Assembly (NCBI GenBank): GCA_003427395.1
Contig: BFEA01000024.1
Span: 1,790,041-1,831,692, forward strand
Direction of reading: 5' to 3'
Source of the DNA: Chara braunii
Lineage: Eukaryota; Streptophyta; Charophyceae; Charales; Characeae
Length of the DNA stretch: 41,652 nt
Part shown: positions 10,781 to 21,263 of the stretch, in pieces
How positions within the stretch are numbered: position 1 is the stretch's first letter
Layout: every line of letters begins with the position of its first letter
Program-made: the position numbers and the translations under genes
Notes under the pieces: generated by a model
What the model was told of the DNA's origin: nothing
Databases searched by the model: none
Seen by the model: only the letters and a program-made list of their open reading frames with translations

Positions 10781-10820
10781 AAACCCTAAACCCTATAAAA
10801 ACCCTAAGAAAACCCTAACC
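10781..10820 (+). repeat. Interstitial telomere-like motifs (AAACCCTAA, degenerate)
   Basis: Four CCCTA(A) units occur within 40 bases: AAACCCTAAACCC, then TATAAAAACCCTAAG and AAAACCCTAACC. The plant telomere repeat is CCCTAAA/TTTAGGG. The same 9-mer is the telo-box found in promoters of many plant translation genes, so a regulatory role upstream of element 1 gag (which reads away to the left) is a second possibility. Too short and degenerate for a true telomere tract. Confidence 0.6.
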
Positions 10821-11643
10821 GAAGTTCGAGTGGTTAGGGTAGGGTACCGGTGACCTAATCAAGAAAATAAAATAGCAAGCATAAGGGGGGAAGGCGGGAG
10901 AAAAATAAATAAACAGCGAGATTTCTAGAGAAAAATAAAAATAAATAAGGAAATAATAAATAATTAAAATAATTAAAGAACTAAGGAAATAAAATATGAA
11001 GAGAGAAATAATATTTATTTTTCTCATTCTCACACGTGTTGGCCAACGATAGAAGTACCCCAACTTCCGCAATTTGTTGCGCTAAGAAGGATGACTCCAC
11101 AACTCTTCAAATTAAAGGGCCTATAGATTTGGTCTTGACCTTACCACAAAAAATATTTAAGACCATGAAATAAATACCACGCCAAATCATCTCATTTCCC
11201 ATTCTTGCCACTTTACCATGTGTGGTCCAATGGGAAAACTACGCCAACTTCAGTGATTTTTCGCACTGAAAGGAAAACGTCACTAAATCTGAAAATGAGA
11301 GGGTATGTAAATTTCGTCATGATCTTTGGAGGAAAAATATTTAAAAAATTAGAAAAAATAATTTCAACTGCAAAAAAAATAACGTCGGCAATTCGATGAA
11401 TGTACATTTTTGTCGCTTGCCAGCTCTCCCCACTATGTTACTGGTCGCCCTCATGAACCTGTGCTACCGGTCCCCACGAATTTCAGACGGAGGGGGCAGT
11501 GGTGGTTTAACTGGGGAAAAAAAAATCATGGGCACTTATTAGGGGGTGAGGGTTTTGTGTGTGGTAACACATGATATGGATCCAAGTCTGAAGTGTGGGG
11601 GGCACAAGGCTGACCCGCAACTTTGAAAAAAAACTACTCTACG
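10821..11643. other. No gene recognised; AT-rich flank
   Basis: 10860-11030 is a strongly A/T-biased stretch (AAATAAAATAAA-like), followed by moderately AT-rich unique sequence. This is where the 5' LTR of minus-strand element 1 would lie, but I found no primer-binding site (no complement of a tRNA 3' end) between 10711 and 11640. Confidence 0.5.
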
Positions 11644-11664
11644 ACACACACACACACACACGTG

Positions 11665-11718
<54 letters not shown>

Positions 11719-11728
11719 ATACAGGGGC

Positions 11729-11760
<32 letters not shown>

Positions 11761-11980
11761 GTGACACTCATACACCCACACACCCACACACACACATGCA
11801 CACACACAGGGACACACACACACACACTGGGGCACATACAAACATACACAGACAAACAAACACACGCACGCACACACACACACACACACATGGGGGCACA
11901 CATACACACACACGTGATACGTACACGCACACACACACGCACACGTGATACGTACACGCACACACACACGCACACACACA
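11644..11980. repeat. CA-repeat array with interspersed CACGTG and GGGGCACA units
   Basis: (CA)n tracts alternate with short non-CA modules: CACGTGACAC, CACGTGATACGTACACGC, GGGGCACATACA and GGGACACACA. A 31-bp compound unit starting ACACGTGATACGTACACGCA is present at 11910-11940 and 11941-11971. The minus strand reads as an open Cys/Val frame and the plus strand as a His/Thr frame; both are artefacts of the dinucleotide. Alternating purine-pyrimidine DNA of this kind can adopt Z-form. Confidence 0.92.
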
Positions 11981-12220
11981 TTCTACTCTAGTATTTTCTA
12001 CGACACTCTATTCTACTCTACGTCACTCTACTCTACTCTACGACACTATACTTTACTCTACGACACTCTACTCTATGACACTTTACGACACTCTACTGTG
12101 CGTAATCTATCCTACTCTACGACACTCTTTTCTACAACACTCTACCCTACTTTACTCTACTATGTGACACTCTACTCTACAACACTCGACTCTACTTTAC
12201 TCCACGACTCTCTACTCAAC

Positions 12221-12970
12221 GACACTCTACAGTAACTCTACAACACTACTCTACGACCACTCTACTCTACGACACTCTACTCTGCTCTATGACACTCTAC
12301 GACGCTCTACTATTATCTACGACACTCTACAACACTCTACTGTACTCAACACACCTCTTCTCTACTCTACTCTACTCTACGACACTCTACGACACTCTGC
12401 TCTACGACACTCTACTTTACGACACTCCACTCTACGACACTCTACTCTACAACACTCTAATCTACGAAACTCTACTCTACGACACTCTACTCTACGACAC
12501 TCTACTCTACGACACCCTACTCTACGGCACTCTACGACACCCTGTAACACTCTACGATACTCTATGACACTTCACAAAACTCTACGACACTCTGCGACAC
12601 TCAACGACACTCTACAGTAACTCTACAACACTACTCTACGAACACTCTACCCTACGACACTCTACTCTACTCTATGACACTCTACGACACTCTACAACAC
12701 TCTACTGTACTCAACACCCCTCTTCTCTTCTCTACTCTACTCTACTCTACTCTACTCTACGACACTCTACTTTACGGCACTCTACTCTACGACACTCTAC
12801 TCTACGACACTCTAATCTACGAAACTCTACTCTACGAAACTCTACTCTACGATATTCTACTCTACGACACTCTACTCTACGACACCCTACTCTACGGCAC
12901 TCTACTCTACGACACCCTGTGACACTCTACGACACTTTACAAAACTCTACGACACTCTGCGACACACTAT
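12221..12970 (+). repeat. Higher-order repeat inside the satellite (385-bp offset)
   Basis: The phrase GACACTCTACAGTAACTCTA followed by CAACACTACTCTACGA starts at 12221 and again at 12606, exactly 385 bp (77 pentamers) later. Similar order of rare variants follows in both copies: CTCTATGACACTCTACGAC, then ACTGTACTCAACAC and CTCTTCTCT, then runs with TTTACG and AATCTACGAAAC. A further landmark (CAAAACTCTACGACACTCTG) is at 12574 and 12940, offset 366, so indels have accumulated. Two units of a higher-order repeat are therefore visible in an otherwise irregular array. Confidence 0.75.
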
Positions 12971-15900
12971 ACGACACTCTACAAAACTCTACTGTACTCG
13001 ACTCTACTCTACTTTACTCGTCTCCACAACACTCTACTCTACTCTACTATACTATACGACACTTTACGACACTCTACTCTATTGTACGACACTCTACTCT
13101 ACAACACTCTACTCTACTCTACTCCTCTCTACTCTACTCTACTCTACCCACTCTACACTACTCTACTCTACTCAACTCAACTCTAAGACACTCTACAACA
13201 CTCTACTATACTCTACTTTACTCTGTGACACCCTATTCTACGACACTCTACTCTAAGACACTCTACTCTACGACACTCTATGACACTTTACCATACTCTA
13301 CTCTACTCTACTCTACGACACTTTACTCTACTGCACTCTACTCTACTCTACTGCACTCTACTTTACTATACTCTACCCACTCTATTGTACTTTACTCTAC
13401 TCTATTCTACTCTACTCTACTACACTCTACTCTACTACACTCTACTCTACGACACTCTACTCTACTCTAAGACACTCTACAACACTCTACTCTACAACAC
13501 TCTACTCTACAACACTCTACTCTACAACACTCTACGACACTTTACTCTACTGTACAACACTCTATTATACTCTACGACACTTTAGGACACTCTACTCTCC
13601 TCTACAACACTATATTCTACTCTACGACACTGTAGTACACTCTACTCTACTCTATGACAGTATACTATACTCTACTCTACGACATTATACTCTATTCTAC
13701 TCTACTCTACTTTATGACATTCTACTCTACTCTACAACAATATACTCTACTCCACTCTACGACACTCTACTTTACTTATGACACCCTATAACACTCTACT
13801 CTACGACACTCTATGATACTCTGCGACACTCTACTCTACTCTATGACACTGTACTGTACGACGCTCTACAATACTCTACTTTACGACACTCTACTCTATG
13901 AGACTCTACTCTACTTCACTCTACTCTACTCTACTCTACTCTACGCTACGCTACGCTACTTTACTCTACGATACTCTACTCTATGATACTTTACGACTAT
14001 TCTACTCTACTCTACTACGCTCTACGACACTCTACGACATTTTACTTTATGATTGTACGACACTCTACGACACTCTACGACACTCTACGACACTCTACGA
14101 CACTCTACCCTACGACACTATTTTGTACTCCATGACACTCTATGACACTCTACAGCACTCTACAAAACTCTACTCTACTCTACTCTACTCTACGACACTC
14201 CATGACACTATACGACACTCTACTGTACTCTACTCTTTTGTACTCCACTCTACTGTATTCTACTCTACTCTACTCTACTCTACTCTACTCTACTCTACTT
14301 TACTCAACTTCATTCTACTTTACTCCACTCTACCCACTTTACTCTACCCACTCGTCTCTACTCTACCCACTCTACTCTACTCTACTCTACTACACTCTAC
14401 TTTACTATAAGAAACTCTACAACACTCTACTCTACTGTACCTGACGACACCCTACTCTACTCTACTTTACCACACTCTACTTCACTTTACTTCACTACAC
14501 TTTACTCTACCCACTCTACTTTACTCTACTCTACTAAACTCTACTCTACTCTAAGACACTCTACAACACTCTTCTCTACTCTACGCAACGACACTCTACT
14601 CTACTCTCCTGTTGAAAACTCTACTCTACATTACTCTACGCTACAACACTCTCTGACACTCTACTCTATTCTACGACACTCTACTCTACGACACTCTGCT
14701 TGGTCTCCTGTACTCTAGGACACTCTACTCAGCTTTACGACACTCTATTCTACTCTACGACACTCTAGGACATTGTACTCTACTCTACGACACTGTACTC
14801 TACTCTACAACATTGTACTCTACTCTACTTTACGATATTTTACTCTACTCTACAACACTCTTTGACACTTTACTCTGCTCTTTTCTACCATACTGTACTG
14901 TACTGTACTCTACTCTACTCTACGATAATCTACTCTACGATACTCTACTCTACTCTACGATAATCTACTCTACGATACTCTACTCTACGACACTCTACTC
15001 TCCTCTACGACACTCTCGACAACACTATACTCGACTCTATGACACTCTACGACACTTTACTGTACTCTACGACACTCTAAGAGACTTTAATGTACTCTAA
15101 AACACTATGCGACACTCTTCAAAACTCTACGTTACTCTACTCTACTCAAACTACTCGACTCTAGCCTACTCTTCTCTACAACACTGTACTCTATTGTACG
15201 ACACTCTACTGTACTCTACTCTACAACACTCTATTCTACTCTACTCTACTGTACTATACTCTACAACATTCGACTATACTCTATTCTACGACACTATACT
15301 CTATTCTACGACACTATACTCTATGACACTCTACTCTATGACACTCTAGTCTACAACACTCTGCTCTATTCTACGACACTATATGACACTCTACGACACT
15401 TTTCGACTCTCTACTCTACTCTACTCTATGACACTCTACGACAGTCTACGCAAGTCTACTCTACTCCACTCTACTTCACTTTACTCCACCCTACAATACG
15501 ACACTCTACTCTACTGTACTCTACGACACTAAACTATACCCTACTCTACGACATTCTGCTCTACTCTACTCTACTCTACGACACTCTACTCAACTACACT
15601 TTACTCTACTCTACGACACTCTACTCTACTCTACGATACTCTACTATAAGACAAAGTACTTTATAATACTCTACTCTATTCTACAACACTTAACTCTCCT
15701 TTAGGACACTCTACTGTAATCTACTCAACGACACTCTATGACACTCTACGACACTCTACGACACTCTACGACACTCTACTCAACTCTATGACACTCTACT
15801 GTATTGTATTGTACTCTACTCTAAGACAATCCACTCTACGGTATTCTACTCTACGACACTCTACTCTCCTCTACTTTATGACACTCTACTCTACTGTATG

Positions 15901-16470
15901 ACACTGTAGTCTACTCTACTCTACCCTACTCTACTTTACTCTACTGTACTTTGGTCTACTCTACTCTACCCTACTCTACTCTACGACACTTTATTCTACT
16001 CTACTTTACTCTACAACACTCTATTGTACAACACTCTACTGTACAACACTCTACTTTACTCTACTGTACTCTACTCTGCAGCACTACTCTACAACACTCT
16101 CCTCTACGACACTCTACAACACTCTACTCTAAAACACTTTACTTTACTCTACGATATTGTACTCTACTCGACTCTACGACAATCTACTCTCTTCTACGAC
16201 AGTCTAATACACTCTACTCTACGACACTTTACGACACTATGTGATACTCTACTGTACTCTATGACACTCTACTCTACGACACTCTACTCTACTCTACGAC
16301 ACTCTACTCTTCTCTACTCTACTTTACTCTATTGTACTCTTCACTACTCTAAACGACAATCTACTCTGCTCTACTCTACTGTATGACAATGTACTCTACT
16401 CTACGACACTTTACTCTCCTCTACGACACTCCAATGTAATCTACTCAACAACACTCTATGACACTCTACT

Positions 16471-16565
16471 NNNNNNNNNNNNNNNNNNNNNNNNNNNNNN
16501 NNNNNNNNNNNNNNNNNNNNNNNNNNNNNNNNNNNNNNNNNNNNNNNNNNNNNNNNNNNNNNNNN
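16471..16565. other. Assembly gap (95 N) with duplicated flanks
   Basis: A run of N inside the satellite. The 85 bases before it (16386-16470) are identical to the 85 bases after it (16566-16650). This is the signature of two contig ends that overlap but were scaffolded without being merged. Confidence 0.95.
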
Positions 16566-17028
16566 ACAATGTACTCTACTCTACGACACTTTACTCTCCT
16601 CTACGACACTCCAATGTAATCTACTCAACAACACTCTATGACACTCTACTGTAATCTACTCGACGACACTCTACGCCACTCTACTCCACTCTATAACAAT
16701 ATCCTCTACTTTACTCTACTCTACTCTACTCTACTCTACGATAATCTACTCTACGATACTCCACTCTACAATACTCGATGACATTCTATGACACTCTACT
16801 CTAGTCTATGACACTCTACTGTACTCTACTCTATGACACCCTACTCTACGACACCCTACTCTACTATACTCTATTGTATGACACTCTCTACAACATTACT
16901 CGACAAGACTCTTCTCTACGACACTCTACTCTACAACACTTCATTCCTCTCTAACACTTTACTCTACTCTACTCTACGACATTCTACTCTAGGACACCCT
17001 ACTCTATTCTACGACACTCTCCTCGACT

Positions 17029-18102
17029 TTATGGTACTTTCTTTACTGTTTCTGTAGTTTTGGTTGCGGGCGTAGCCCTCACTGCCCACACCGCAGACGC
17101 TAAGCTATTCGTGAATTAAACTTAGACTTCGTAGCCAGTTTTAGGCTATCTCTATTACCCCGTGATTCGTTTGTTTTTCTTTTTAGTTTGTCTTAGTTAA
17201 TGCGAGAGGTCCATGTCAGGTTGCCTACAACATTTCTTATTTCTGCGGGCATGGCCCGCACCGCCCGCACTGTGGGCGCTTAGCTAGTAATATTAATGCA
17301 CAAAAAGTGAATGAGAGTTGTGGACAGAAAACCAAATTGGACCATCACATTATAAACCAGATAGTTATGTTCCAAGCAGAAAGCAATAAGCACCGAGATA
17401 TGTACCAAATGATAGTAATACGATAAACTCAAATATAAATGTCGAAGTTCTCTGGCCACACCAACATAGGGCCTCATTAGACCCTCCTTGGGAAGGCGAT
17501 TTTAAGGAATTCGGCGTGGTTACACCGCGTCCTAATTCTCCAAATTCCTTGGATAAATGCGAAAACGCTCCCGAGAGATCTCCTTGGGTTCCTCAGAATT
17601 GCCAGCCAAAGCGTCCTCCGATTCAAGGGGGCCCCCCGAGGTCCCTTGAGCTCAAGGAGCCGCGATTGACAGATCCTCATGGACTATGCGTCAACACCGA
17701 AAAATGGAGTTGTTCGTGGTCCACAGGTCGTTCGTGGTCCATCGGGCGGACAACATCGGCTTCCACCAGGCGACAGGCCACCAACGGCGTTGTGTCGTTA
17801 CCGTTGGCGCGCCGAGGGTCGTGGGGCGGTTCTTCGACTACGACGCCGTTCATGTGGCGGGGTTCTCCTTGCGCGCGTCGTCGGGCGTGGTGTCCAACGA
17901 TCGACTATTTCGAAAAAAAATTTATCGCTGCCATGTGAGCAGCGCCGACCGACTGCTGTTCTCCTCGACATCGTTCATTGCCCGGCATTGACATGCGCGT
18001 GGGAGGAATCTCCAGTCGGTAAAGATCGACAGCTGTTGCAATTCATGGCAAACGTCCTCCGTCGGCTCCCACTCCTATTAGTGGCCACTCTTCTCCTGGT
18101 CC
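17029..18102. other. No gene recognised; contains a GC-rich repeat pair
   Basis: Between the satellite and the Myb/SANT gene. Several overlapping open frames at 17516-18161 share no family signature. A short tandem phrase GTTCGTGGTCCA repeats near 17708-17740. The reverse-strand frames are equally uninformative. Confidence 0.5.
17065..17286 (+). repeat. Imperfect ~43-bp direct repeat pair around a 137-bp spacer
   Basis: TGCGGGCGTAGCCCTCACTG...GACGCTAAGCTA at 17065-17106 and TGCGGGCATGGCCCGCACCG...GGCGCTTAGCTA at 17244-17286. Each copy is internally palindromic in part (TGCGGGC and GCCCGCA). They could be terminal motifs of a small element or part of a dispersed repeat. The pattern is seen; the interpretation is open. 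Confidence 0.6.
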
Positions 18103-19865
18103 TTGTCGTCTTATTGCACGCCTGTGTCGTTGTGCGGGGTCTTGGGGGCAGACGAAGATGACAAGTGGCAACAAAGGCGACAATGGAAGCAGGAGAGCTC
18201 CATCGGACAACACAGACGTGCGATTGAATTCTCCATTAATGAGCGGCCGGTGTCGGGTCATCGTCCACCCACATATGCCCCCATGTTGTACAGTCATCTC
18301 CCGCCACACGAGCAGCCGTTACCGTCGAATCTGGAAGAGGCATGGGTGGATGATATGTCCCACACTCTTCCTCTAGGGAGCGGATCGACGCAGAAGTGGA
18401 TGGGGAGGCACTACCAGCAAAGGGAAGCAGGGACTAGTCGTCAGTCGTTCTAGGCAATGTTGGACGAAGGTATTGACGGTGGCGATACGGAGATTATGGA
18501 CTTGGATTTCGGCTTGTCAAGCAGAACGACTGGAGTGGGTGCGAACACTTGTGCATCGAGCCATGTGGGCGCCACGACCGTCGGGCAAACTTCTGTGAGT
18601 CGGGTGGGAGTGGCGGGGTTAGGTGGAAGATCCTCCTGTGTGGGTGGCACGACAGAGGGGTGTCGTCCAACGCCCTCCATTTGTGGAGGCGTGGGACCAG
18701 CTGGTGATCCGCCGAGGCCAGTGTTACCCACCCACTCTGCGACGCCTTCGCCTACACTGTGGCAGAGGGTGGGAGGCAAGCGTGGGAGTCCTGTCGCCAA
18801 CAAATGCGTCGAGCGACCGCTGATAACATAATGAACGGGGTGTCGAGGACGCGTGTGGGGAGCGATGCTGATGTGGACGACACCCTTAGGGCGAGTGGTG
18901 AAGAATTTTCAGATTCCTATAGCGAGGAGGAAGCAGAAGATGCGGAAGACTTGGAGATTCAACCCGTTGGTGTGCGTGGTGGACAGAGGGGTGGATGCGT
19001 ACATCAACAGAAGGCCGCGTCACGTGGTGGTCATGGATCGAAGGGTCCTATGGGTGAGAAGGGCGGCAAACATCCAGCTTGGAGTGTTGAGGAGATGGTC
19101 AAGCTCACTTGAGTGAAGCGGGATCAGCAAGCTCATTTCAACGGAATGCTGCACAACTACGGTCGCATGCGCAACAGGGAATGGAAGTTGCAGGACCTGC
19201 AGAAGCGTCTGGTGGAGGTGGGCGTAAAGAGGACGACCGACGACATTGGCAAGAAGTGGGATAACCTCTTTCAGCAGTATAAGAAGGTGCAACGATACCA
19301 GAACGCGTCCGGGGTTAAGACCTTCTTCATCTTAACGCCTACGTAGAGAACAGAAGAGGGCTTCAACTTCCGAATGCATCAGCGAGTGTACCTTGAGATC
19401 GACAACATGTCTCGAGGCAATAAAGACCATCTACCCGGATAACCTCGCCGACACGAGCGCCCGGGGAGGAGTGCAGATGCGGGGGGATACTCAACGTCAG
19501 CCATCCGTTCCAAGAGAATCCGTTGTCGGGGGAGATGTGGGTGATGGCAACGACGAAGATGGAGGGTCGGCGCGGGAGTCCATGTTCGGTGCAGGCAGCA
19601 CAGGTGGCGCTGGCAAGAGAAAGAAAATGCGGCAGCAAACGTTTGACGCCATCGCCGAAGTAATGGAGAAGCATGGTGCATTGATGGCGGACACTGTCGA
19701 GGGGGCAAGTAAGCAACAGTGTAGCATCCTGGAGCGGCAGTGCGACATACTCGAGCGCGAGGTCGACGCTCAGAAGCGGCACTACGAGGCATCCGACGAG
19801 GCGAACAGAGGATGATGTGCACTGCGTTGTTGAAGATTGCTAAAGCAACAAGGGAGAGGTCGTGA
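18103..19865 (+). pseudogene. Myb/SANT-like (trihelix-type) DNA-binding protein, broken
   Basis: Likely a nuclear DNA-binding protein of the Myb/SANT-like family, as seen in trihelix factors and in Harbinger-associated Myb-like proteins. Domains in order: an N-terminal Gly/Ser/Pro/Thr-rich region (18103-18640), an acidic stretch with EEFSDSYSEEEAEDAEDLE (about 18900), then the SANT-like helices with AWSVEEMVKL, NREWKLQDLQKRLVEVGVKR, DDIGKKWDNLFQQYKKVQRY (19078-19310), then GFNFRMHQRVYLEID, IYPDNLADT, and a C-terminal coiled coil with ILERQCDILEREVDAQKRHY ending MMCTALLKIAKATRERS. Breaks: stops at 18451-18453, 19110-19112 (in the place of a Trp) and 19344-19346; frame changes near 18640-18760, near 19435 and near 19810. 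No start codon is supportable, so the left end is approximate. The helix pattern supports the domain call; the target is unknown. Confidence 0.7.
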
Positions 19866-20154
19866 CACCGCCTGAAGTCCTGCATCTATGTACATTCTTC
19901 CGCAGTCGGTCGCCATGTGCATGCATGTCCTAACGCTACATCCCTTGCTTGTTCTCCGTGGGTGTCGTAGTGATGGCGCTGACTCCGCACTCATGAAGGG
20001 CGTTGTTGAAGGCACAGCGTGAATGGTTTGACAGTTCGTGCAGGTTGACGGGAGCATCATGTGTCATTGCTGGGAGTAGTTACTTTTTTTCGCCACGTGT
20101 AAGTGATTGTGTATACATATATACATACATATATATATATGTATGTATATATAT
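19866..20154. other. No gene; TA-rich run 20111-20154
   Basis: Downstream of the Myb/SANT gene. It ends in an ATATAC/ATATAT microsatellite (20111-20154) that is also the spacer sequence between copies of the following 117-bp repeat. Confidence 0.55.
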
Positions 20155-20472
20155 CGTCACAAACAGAACTGCCCGGTAAACCGTAGGCAGAGAGAGAGAA
20201 GAGGACAACAAACGAGGGGCTGTGACAAACTGTTTCGTCGGAGTTTCACCGACTCATATACATATATATATCGTCACAAACAGAACTGCCCGGTAAACCG
20301 TAGGCAGAGAGAGAGAAGAGGACAACAAACGAGGGGCTGTGACAAACTGTTTCGTCGGAGTTTCACCGACTCATATACATATATATATCGTCACAAACAG
20401 AACTGCCCGGTAAACCGTAGGCAGAGAGAGAGAAGAGGACAACAAACGAGGGGGGCTGTGACAAACTGTATA
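20155..20472 (+). repeat. 117-bp tandem repeat, two full copies and a partial third
   Basis: Copies start at 20155, 20272 and 20389, each with CGTCACAAACAGAACTGCCC. The first two are identical over the full unit. The third stops after CTGTGACAAACTG and has two extra G in CGAGGGGGGC. Each unit contains a GA run, an ATATAT spacer, and a small hairpin GTCGG-AGTTTCA-CCGAC. Because 117 bp is 39 codons, one plus-strand frame (20107-20502) stays open and encodes a perfect 39-residue repeat. I cannot tell whether it is translated; an ordinary minisatellite explains it. Confidence 0.92.
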
Positions 20473-21263
20473 TATGTATATATGTATATAGGAAGTAGGT
20501 AGTTCCCCGAGGTTGGAATTTCCCAGACTCCGTCGGCGACTAGTATTCTTTGTGTTTCCTTCTTGTTTACGTGTCGGGGAATTTTGATAGCGTGTCGCGA
20601 GCTGCGGTGCCGTCTGTGCAATGTGTGTGCATGTGTGTGTGTTTGTGTTGGTGTGTTTGTGTGTGTCTGTTCGTGTAAGCGGCATGTCTTTGGAAGGGTG
20701 TTTCATGACATCGAAAATATGCAGCAATTGCAGTGGTATTCGAGAGAAGACCCGTCTTTGAACCCAGCAATTAGCAGGTTTTCATGTTCGTGGCATGCCA
20801 TGCTCAGTGACGATCATTGTCGAGGGATGGGCAATGTGGACGCGTCAGCGGCGGGTGGTTGGACCCCTTTACGAGGGATGGCCAGTGTCGAGGGGCGGGG
20901 TTGTTATGGCTTTGGGGTGCGTAATCCTACGGACCGCCTGCACTTGTCTGGATGGGTCAAATCGAGGCCGTCATTCTGGGAGCGCCCCGTGGCAGGGAAA
21001 GGTCACCGCCACCACTATAACGGTCGGTGCATGTTTGCTGGTTTTCATGTCCTGCGCTTTGTGGGCGTCCATTCCTTGCCTCGCCTCGGGGTTGTCTTCC
21101 AGTGCGCCGGGAGTTTATCATCCTCGCCATCGCCAAACACTAGCGGTGTCTTCACTTGCGCGTCTCTCTCGTCGTCCGCGGCACGCGGCAGACTCACGAC
21201 ACCTTCATTTGCGAGACGGGCGAGAGCGATCGATAGCGCATGGCGCCACGTGGATAGTCCCAA
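20473..21263 (+). other. Unassigned; GT-rich microsatellite at 20619-20672
   Basis: GT/TG-rich tract (TGTGTGTGCATGTGTGTGTG and following) lies at about 20619-20672. Downstream, two overlapping plus frames (20563-21267 and 20795-21355) are open for 186-234 codons but have no recognised motif. They could be the 5' part of the broken gene at 21264 read in the wrong frame. Confidence 0.45.

Larger units (their letters stand above)
11982..17028 (+). repeat. ~5-kb pentanucleotide satellite (CTCTA / CGACA units)
   Basis: For five kilobases the plus strand is built from 5-bp units: mainly CTCTA, with CGACA, CAACA, TGACA, TTTAC and TGTAC variants. The commonest local phrase is CTCTACTCTACGACA (15 bp). 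G is scarce on the plus strand and the array starts immediately after the CA array. Because 15 bp is five codons and CTCTA has no stop in any plus frame, long plus-strand open frames with LLYDT/LLYST repeats arise. The minus strand (TAGAG) has a stop in every frame every 15 bp. I regard these as composition artefacts, not genes. One assembly gap lies at 16471-16565. No known satellite family name is assigned. Confidence 0.95.

Noticed and set aside
10781-10820. True telomere end
   Set aside because: Only four degenerate units, with ordinary element DNA on one side and unique DNA on the other.
11539-11991. Cys/Val-rich and His/Thr-rich open frames over the CA array
   Set aside because: Direct translations of CA/TG dinucleotides; overlapping on both strands.
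11982-17028. Many long plus-strand open frames encoding LLYDT/LLYST repeats
   Set aside because: They follow from the 5-bp repeat, which has no stop in any plus frame and stops in every minus frame; no start context or non-repeat domain is present.
20155-20472. CRISPR array
   Set aside because: The repeat is 117 bp with no unique spacers, and the DNA is eukaryotic; this is a minisatellite.
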